In this document: piece by piece, positions 54,425 through 58,162 of the stretch
Layout of the letters: each line of letters opens with the position of its first letter
Numbering within the stretch: position 1 is the stretch's first letter
Origin: Lentisphaeraceae bacterium
GTDB taxonomy: Bacteria; Verrucomicrobiota; Lentisphaeria; Lentisphaerales; Lentisphaeraceae
Reading direction: 5' to 3'
Length of the DNA: 58,162 bases
Assembly: GCA_021232515.1 (NCBI GenBank)
Contig: JAJPOQ010000061.1
Location: forward strand, 1 to 58,162
Notes under the pieces: model-generated
Told to the model about the DNA's origin: nothing
What the model saw: the letters and a program-made list of their open reading frames with translations, nothing else
Databases searched by the model: none
Made by a program: the position numbers and the translations under genes

Positions 54425-55213
54425 TTGAAACTTTCGCCTAAATTCTCTTGGGCTCATTCCACAAGCTTTATTGAAGCATCTGGCAAAGTAGTTCTGATCG
54501 TTGAAGCCACATTGAAAGGCAATCTCGCCAATATTTAAGGTTGAACGTCTCAAGAGCTTTGTTGAATTTTGAATCCTTAGTTTTAAAACAAACTGCAAAG
54601 GAGGCATGCGGAAGAGTTTTTTGAACGAACGGTGAAATTGGCTTTTTGAGAGGTTTGCCAAGCTCGCGAGGTTATCTATTTCTAACTCTTCTTTGTAGTG
54701 TTTTTGCAGATAATCGATGACGCGAATCATTTTCTTGAAAGGATGCAGCTCTTCATCTGCACGGCCTATTTTTCTAGTTATGCCCGCTAAGCCTATGACC
54801 TCACCAGTTTGATTGTGAATAGGGCACTTAGTTGTTGAAAACCAGTTTATGGCGCCATCCTCAGCAATGTTTAGTTCAATTCTTTCTTTCAGGATCTCGT
54901 CGTTGCTCATCACTTCTCTGTCATCATCGATAAAGCTAAAAACTAGATTGGCAGGAAAGAAATCAAAGCCAGTTTTGCCAAATATTTCAGCCGGATCCAT
55001 ACAACCATAAAGGCTCAGCATATTACTATTGCAGGTAATCAGCTTTGAGTTTTTATCTTTCATGAAAAAGTACAAGCCGGGAATGTGGTCATAGAGGGTC
55101 AAAAGACTATGGTCAAATGAGGAGCTTTTTAAGAAAGTATCAACTTTCTGTCTGATTGTATCGTAGTCATCTTTAGGCATAAATGCATTCTTTGTGCTAG
55201 TTTTCGAAAACAT
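54422..55213 (-). CDS. PAS-domain AraC-family transcription regulator
   Basis: A 263-residue regulator. Residues about 40-150 form a PAS fold (HIPGLYFFMKDKNSKLITCN, GKTGFDFFPANLV, AINWFSTTKCPIHNQTGEVIGLAGI). The C-terminal 100 residues have two helix-turn-helix motifs (EIDNLASLANLSKSQFHRSFKKLF; IGEIAFQCGFNDQNYFARCFNKACGMSPREFRRKF). The PAS domain likely senses a ligand or redox state. It is divergent from the sulfatase gene with a 66-nt gap, so it probably controls it. This is inference from position. Confidence 0.88.
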   Translation of the reverse strand: MFSKTSTKNAFMPKDDYDTIRQKVDTFLKSSSFDHSLLTLYDHIPGLYFFMKDKNSKLITCNSNMLSLYGCMDPAEIFGKTGFDFFPANLVFSFIDDDREVMSNDEILKERIELNIAEDGAINWFSTTKCPIHNQTGEVIGLAGITRKIGRADEELHPFKKMIRVIDYLQKHYKEELEIDNLASLANLSKSQFHRSFKKLFRMPPLQFVLKLRIQNSTKLLRRSTLNIGEIAFQCGFNDQNYFARCFNKACGMSPREFRRKFQ

Positions 55214-55279
55214 AGTGCGAGATCTATGTGTTTGTAAAGTATACTTTTATACTAATATATTTTATTTTAGGAAAATAAT

Positions 55280-57691
55280 ATGCGATTTGTGATCTTGTTC
55301 CTTTTTATGTCGGCGGCATATGCGTTAGAAAAGCCAAATATTTTATGGATTTCTGTTGAGGACATGAGCCCAACAATGGGTTGCTACGGTGACGAATATG
55401 CAAATACACCAATTCTCGATGCTTTCGCAAAAAAGAGCGTAAAGTTTGAAAATGCTTTTGCAACAGCTCCTGTTTGTTCTCCATCTCGCTCATGTTTGAT
55501 AAATGGCTTACCAGCAACATCTCAAGGAACTCAGCAAATGAGAAGCGCTCAACGAATTCCAGAATATATGCTTGGTTTTCCAACTTTCCTAAGAAAGGCT
55601 GGTTATTATACAACAAACAATGTTAAGACAGACTATAACAGCGCACTCTACGATAAAATCATAAAAAGCTCTTGGGATGAAAGTAGTTCTAAGGCTGATT
55701 GGAGCAAAAGACCTAAAGGCAAGCCGTTTTTTAGTGTCGTGAATCTCATGACGACACATCAGAGTAGGGCGATGGTTTGGCCTTACAAAAAGTTTCAAAG
55801 TGACATTCAATCCAAAATTCCTAAAGCAGAGATAAAAGACTCGAATAAAACTCCACTTCCTGAGTATTATCCAAACACAGCGATAGTGCGCAATACTGTT
55901 GCGAGGTTTTACGATTGTGTAACTCGCATGGATGATGAAGTTGGAGAGATGCTTAAGAGGCTTGATGATGAAGGTTTATCGGAAAATACCATAATATTCT
56001 TCTTTTCAGACCATGGTTCTGGTATGCCAAGACATAAGCGTGCTCTTTTGGACTCGGGAATGAAAGTTCCTTTATTAATTCATATTCCTCAAAAATATAA
56101 AGCAGTGTATCAATTAGCTCACAATCGTAACTCTCTGGTCAATTTTGCCGATTTTGCTCCGACTGTTTTAGAGATGGCAGGACTTTCTAAACCAGATTAT
56201 ATGGAAGGTGAGAGTCTTTTATCCCAAGCAGTTGCTAAACGTGAATACATATTTGGTCATAGAGATAGGGTTGATGAAGTTCGAGATATGGCTCGTTCAG
56301 TAAGAGGGGCTCGATACTTATATATTAAGAACTTTATGCCTCACCTAGGTTACAATCAACCAACAGCTTGGCCGGACCTAGGAGAAATACGTCATGAGTT
56401 TTACAAGCAGAAAATGACGCCAGAGTTAGCCGTAGGCTTGCGCCACTTTATCGCTCCCACTAGAGCTTCAGAAGAACTTTATGATTGTGTGAATGATCCT
56501 AAGAACTTAAAGAATTTAGCAGGTTTGAGTGAGCATGCTGAAACATTAAAAGAAATGCGCTTAGCTCTTCAAGAAGAGATGATTTTAAAGAAGGACCTTG
56601 GAATCTTTCCAGAAGCGGATACGAAAAGGTTTTTCAAAGGAGAGTCTGCGTATGAATCTGTTCGTAAGAGCTCTTATAAAATAAAAGAATCAGTTGAAGG
56701 TATTTTTGCTTTATACCAAGCAAATGAATCAGAATTGTTACTGAGTTTAAAGTCAGAGAGTCCACTTATGCGCTATTGGACATTGATTCATCTACACTCA
56801 CAAGCTGAGTTAAGCTCAAAACTTAAAGGTGAAGTTAAAGCTCTCTTGGATGATAGTTATGAGTCCGTAAAGATTGAAGCTGCCGATTTACTTTTAAAAT
56901 ACAATAACCCACAGGCGATTGAGACAATTTTTAAAGTGCTAAAGTCTAAAAATGTCGATGCACTTTTACATGTAGCTAGAATAGTCGAGATGAGCAATAA
57001 TCCTATTTTTGTGGTTCCGATGAAAGCTCTCAAGAAAAGATTAGCTGAAATGAAGAGTGACGGTCCGGCAACAGTTGTTCAGGTCGGCGACGCAGATTTG
57101 GCGATGTTCGCAACATTTTCAGTAGAGGCTTATTTGGCTAAACAAGAGTCTGCTTGGTATGATTTGTTTAATGGTAAAGACCTTTCAGGTTGGAAGTATG
57201 ATGTACCTGGCGAAGTTAAAGTTGAAGGTGGCGTTATTTCTATTTTAGCCAAGAAAGACAATTTATGGTTAAGGACTGAAAAGTCTTATAAAAACTTCGA
57301 GTTAAAGGTTGAGGCTAAGATGCCGGAGTCTGGTTATAACTCAGGTATTGGTTTTCGATGTGTTAAAACTAAAAAGTTACATGGGTTTCAGTGTGAAATA
57401 GACCAGCAAAAAAGTGGTTCTATATACGCGATAGGTAAAGGCTGGGTTCATCCGAAAAAAGATGCCGGCTGGGATAACTTCATACAGCATGCTTCTGGAG
57501 CTTATAGAGTAGGGGCGTGGAATGAGTTTTATATAAAGTGCGTAGATGGTCATATAGTTGTTAAAATCAATGGTCATAAAGTTACGGATGTTAAGAGTGA
57601 CTTATTTACTGAAGGTTCAATAGCTATCCAACATCACGGTCGCGGCGAAACTCACTATTTTAAAAATATAAAAATACGAGAACTGCCTTAA
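55280..57691 (+). CDS. Exported sulfatase fused to HEAT and DUF1080 domains
   Basis: An 803-residue protein with signal peptide (MRFVILFLFMSAAYA). Residues about 18-430 form a type I sulfatase. The metal ligands begin with ISVED. The maturation motif is C66-S-P-S-R70, whose Cys becomes formylglycine, and FFSDHGSGMPRHK supplies the second metal site. It resembles heparan-N-sulfatase-like enzymes. HEAT-like helices lie at about 470-610 (MRYWTLIHLHSQAELSSK, VKIEAADLLLKYNNPQAI). A DUF1080 domain at about 620-803 starts WYDLFNGKDLSGWK. It probably removes sulfate from a polysaccharide outside the cytoplasm. No sulfatase-modifying enzyme gene lies nearby. AGGA precedes the ATG. Confidence 0.9.
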   Translation: MRFVILFLFMSAAYALEKPNILWISVEDMSPTMGCYGDEYANTPILDAFAKKSVKFENAFATAPVCSPSRSCLINGLPATSQGTQQMRSAQRIPEYMLGFPTFLRKAGYYTTNNVKTDYNSALYDKIIKSSWDESSSKADWSKRPKGKPFFSVVNLMTTHQSRAMVWPYKKFQSDIQSKIPKAEIKDSNKTPLPEYYPNTAIVRNTVARFYDCVTRMDDEVGEMLKRLDDEGLSENTIIFFFSDHGSGMPRHKRALLDSGMKVPLLIHIPQKYKAVYQLAHNRNSLVNFADFAPTVLEMAGLSKPDYMEGESLLSQAVAKREYIFGHRDRVDEVRDMARSVRGARYLYIKNFMPHLGYNQPTAWPDLGEIRHEFYKQKMTPELAVGLRHFIAPTRASEELYDCVNDPKNLKNLAGLSEHAETLKEMRLALQEEMILKKDLGIFPEADTKRFFKGESAYESVRKSSYKIKESVEGIFALYQANESELLLSLKSESPLMRYWTLIHLHSQAELSSKLKGEVKALLDDSYESVKIEAADLLLKYNNPQAIETIFKVLKSKNVDALLHVARIVEMSNNPIFVVPMKALKKRLAEMKSDGPATVVQVGDADLAMFATFSVEAYLAKQESAWYDLFNGKDLSGWKYDVPGEVKVEGGVISILAKKDNLWLRTEKSYKNFELKVEAKMPESGYNSGIGFRCVKTKKLHGFQCEIDQQKSGSIYAIGKGWVHPKKDAGWDNFIQHASGAYRVGAWNEFYIKCVDGHIVVKINGHKVTDVKSDLFTEGSIAIQHHGRGETHYFKNIKIRELP

Positions 57692-57724
57692 CGTAAACTA
57701 TTTGTTAAAAACGATTTAATGACT

Positions 57725-57752
57725 GCGCCTCCTTTTGAAGTTGGCGCTTTTT
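57725..57752 (+). terminator. Probable weak terminator of the sulfatase gene
   Basis: GCGCC pairs with GGCGC, then after a 2x2 internal loop CTT pairs with AAG. TTTTTG follows. The stem is interrupted, so efficiency may be low. Confidence 0.6.
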
Positions 57753-57795
57753 GTTTGTAGCTTTTCTATGTGTATAATGTATTTAGGAAAGTTGT

Positions 57796-58101
57796 ATGAA
57801 GAAGTTTACCCTTATCGAACTCCTCGTCGTGGTTGCTATAATAGGTATTCTTGCCTCGTTGTTGTTGCCATCTCTCTCCAATGCCCGCCGAGTTGCTAAA
57901 ATCGCTGTTTGTAAGTCTCAGTTACATCAATTTGGCATATCGTCCCAATCATATGCTGGTGACTTTGACAGCTGGTTGCCCGGAGGTCAGGCGTCTGATC
58001 ATGGAGGTGGTTACGGTTGTTACGCTGTCGTGACTGGTGGAGATATATGGTTTGGCCATGGCTGGTACTACAAGCTTGGTTATTTAAGACTTGCTGAATA
58101 A
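57796..58101 (+). CDS. Short type IV prepilin-like protein, possibly truncated
   Basis: A 101-residue protein. The first 25 residues are a classic class III prepilin leader and helix (MKKFTLIELLVVVAIIGILASLLLPSL-like), with the cleaved bond before Phe4 and the conserved Glu at position 5 of the mature protein. The remainder (SQSYAGDFDSWLPGG) matches the start of DUF1559-type pseudopilins, common in large numbers in this group. Those proteins are usually over 200 residues, so this one looks truncated. Its stop lies in a short palindrome CTGAATAA-T-TTATTCAG. A frame break or in-frame TAA in a longer gene is possible, and the window ends 61 nt later. Confidence 0.75.
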   Translation: MKKFTLIELLVVVAIIGILASLLLPSLSNARRVAKIAVCKSQLHQFGISSQSYAGDFDSWLPGGQASDHGGGYGCYAVVTGGDIWFGHGWYYKLGYLRLAE

Positions 58102-58162
58102 TTTATTCAGTGTTTTAAACCTTTATCAATCACTTATCCAATCTCATCAATTCGCTTTAACT

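Noticed and set aside
1..58162. CRISPR array
   Set aside because: No regularly spaced repeats of 23-40 bases were seen, and no cas gene is present.
1..58162. tRNA or rRNA genes
   Set aside because: No T-arm motif with flanking acceptor stem, and no rRNA-like block, was recognised in any intergenic region. A covariance search could still find one.

Overview
The window looks like a chromosomal segment of a marine member of the Planctomycetes-Verrucomicrobia-Lentisphaerota group, most probably Lentisphaera or a close relative. This is an inference, not an identification. It rests on low G+C, a sulfatase fused to HEAT and DUF1080 domains, a sorbosone-dehydrogenase-like protein fused to cytochrome c and DUF1080, an ECF sigma factor overlapping an anti-sigma/LamG protein, a Ser/Thr kinase, and a short type IV prepilin-like protein. 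Most of the window is dense housekeeping sequence on both strands. I found no tRNA, rRNA, CRISPR array or intact insertion sequence.

Layout of the first half. At 1-2.7 kb there is a broken rhomboid remnant, a UbiA prenyltransferase and a tandem pair of related lipoproteins. At 2.7-7.7 kb a minus-strand cluster reads holA, gmhA, a large acidic protein with repeated unknown modules plus a helix-hairpin-helix, and a small membrane protein. At 7.8-12 kb a plus-strand amino-acid cluster holds pheA, a HisC-like aminotransferase, a NifU-domain protein and serC; a striking hairpin with a G-rich loop lies at about 10.02-10.10 kb. At 12-18 kb are a short CxxC protein, a FAH-family enzyme, clpP, a glycosyltransferase, small unknowns, an IMPase-family phosphatase and a tandem universal stress protein. 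At 18.2-24.3 kb a tightly packed haem operon (hemY, ccsA-like, hemA, hemC, unknown) follows an aspartokinase. In that operon all four recognisable genes begin with GTG or TTG.

Layout of the second half. At 24.4-31.7 kb are a HAD phosphatase, a Sel1-repeat protein, a subtilase, infA (GTG start) and a Ser/Thr kinase with an altered catalytic loop. At 31.7-36 kb a minus-strand operon reads glyQS, trpG/pabA, hisC, rluB and an exonuclease. At 36.2-46.6 kb are an unknown tail-anchored protein, a secreted DUF1080 protein, an RRM protein, the sbcDC pair and TPR proteins. At 46.7 kb is a ROK kinase. At 47.7-48.5 kb is the largest gene-free stretch, with adjacent palindromes and a terminator that has no gene of its own.

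From 48.5 kb to the end is an apparent polysaccharide-handling region: ECF sigma factor, membrane anti-sigma/LamG protein, the dehydrogenase-cytochrome-DUF1080 fusion, a PAS-AraC regulator divergent from the sulfatase-HEAT-DUF1080 fusion, and a short prepilin. The DUF1080 fold occurs in three separate genes of the window. I infer that the region makes a regulated set of exported proteins acting on sulfated glycans. The most useful follow-ups are the G-rich hairpin, the orphan-terminator region, the repeated module in the 883-residue protein, and the altered kinase.
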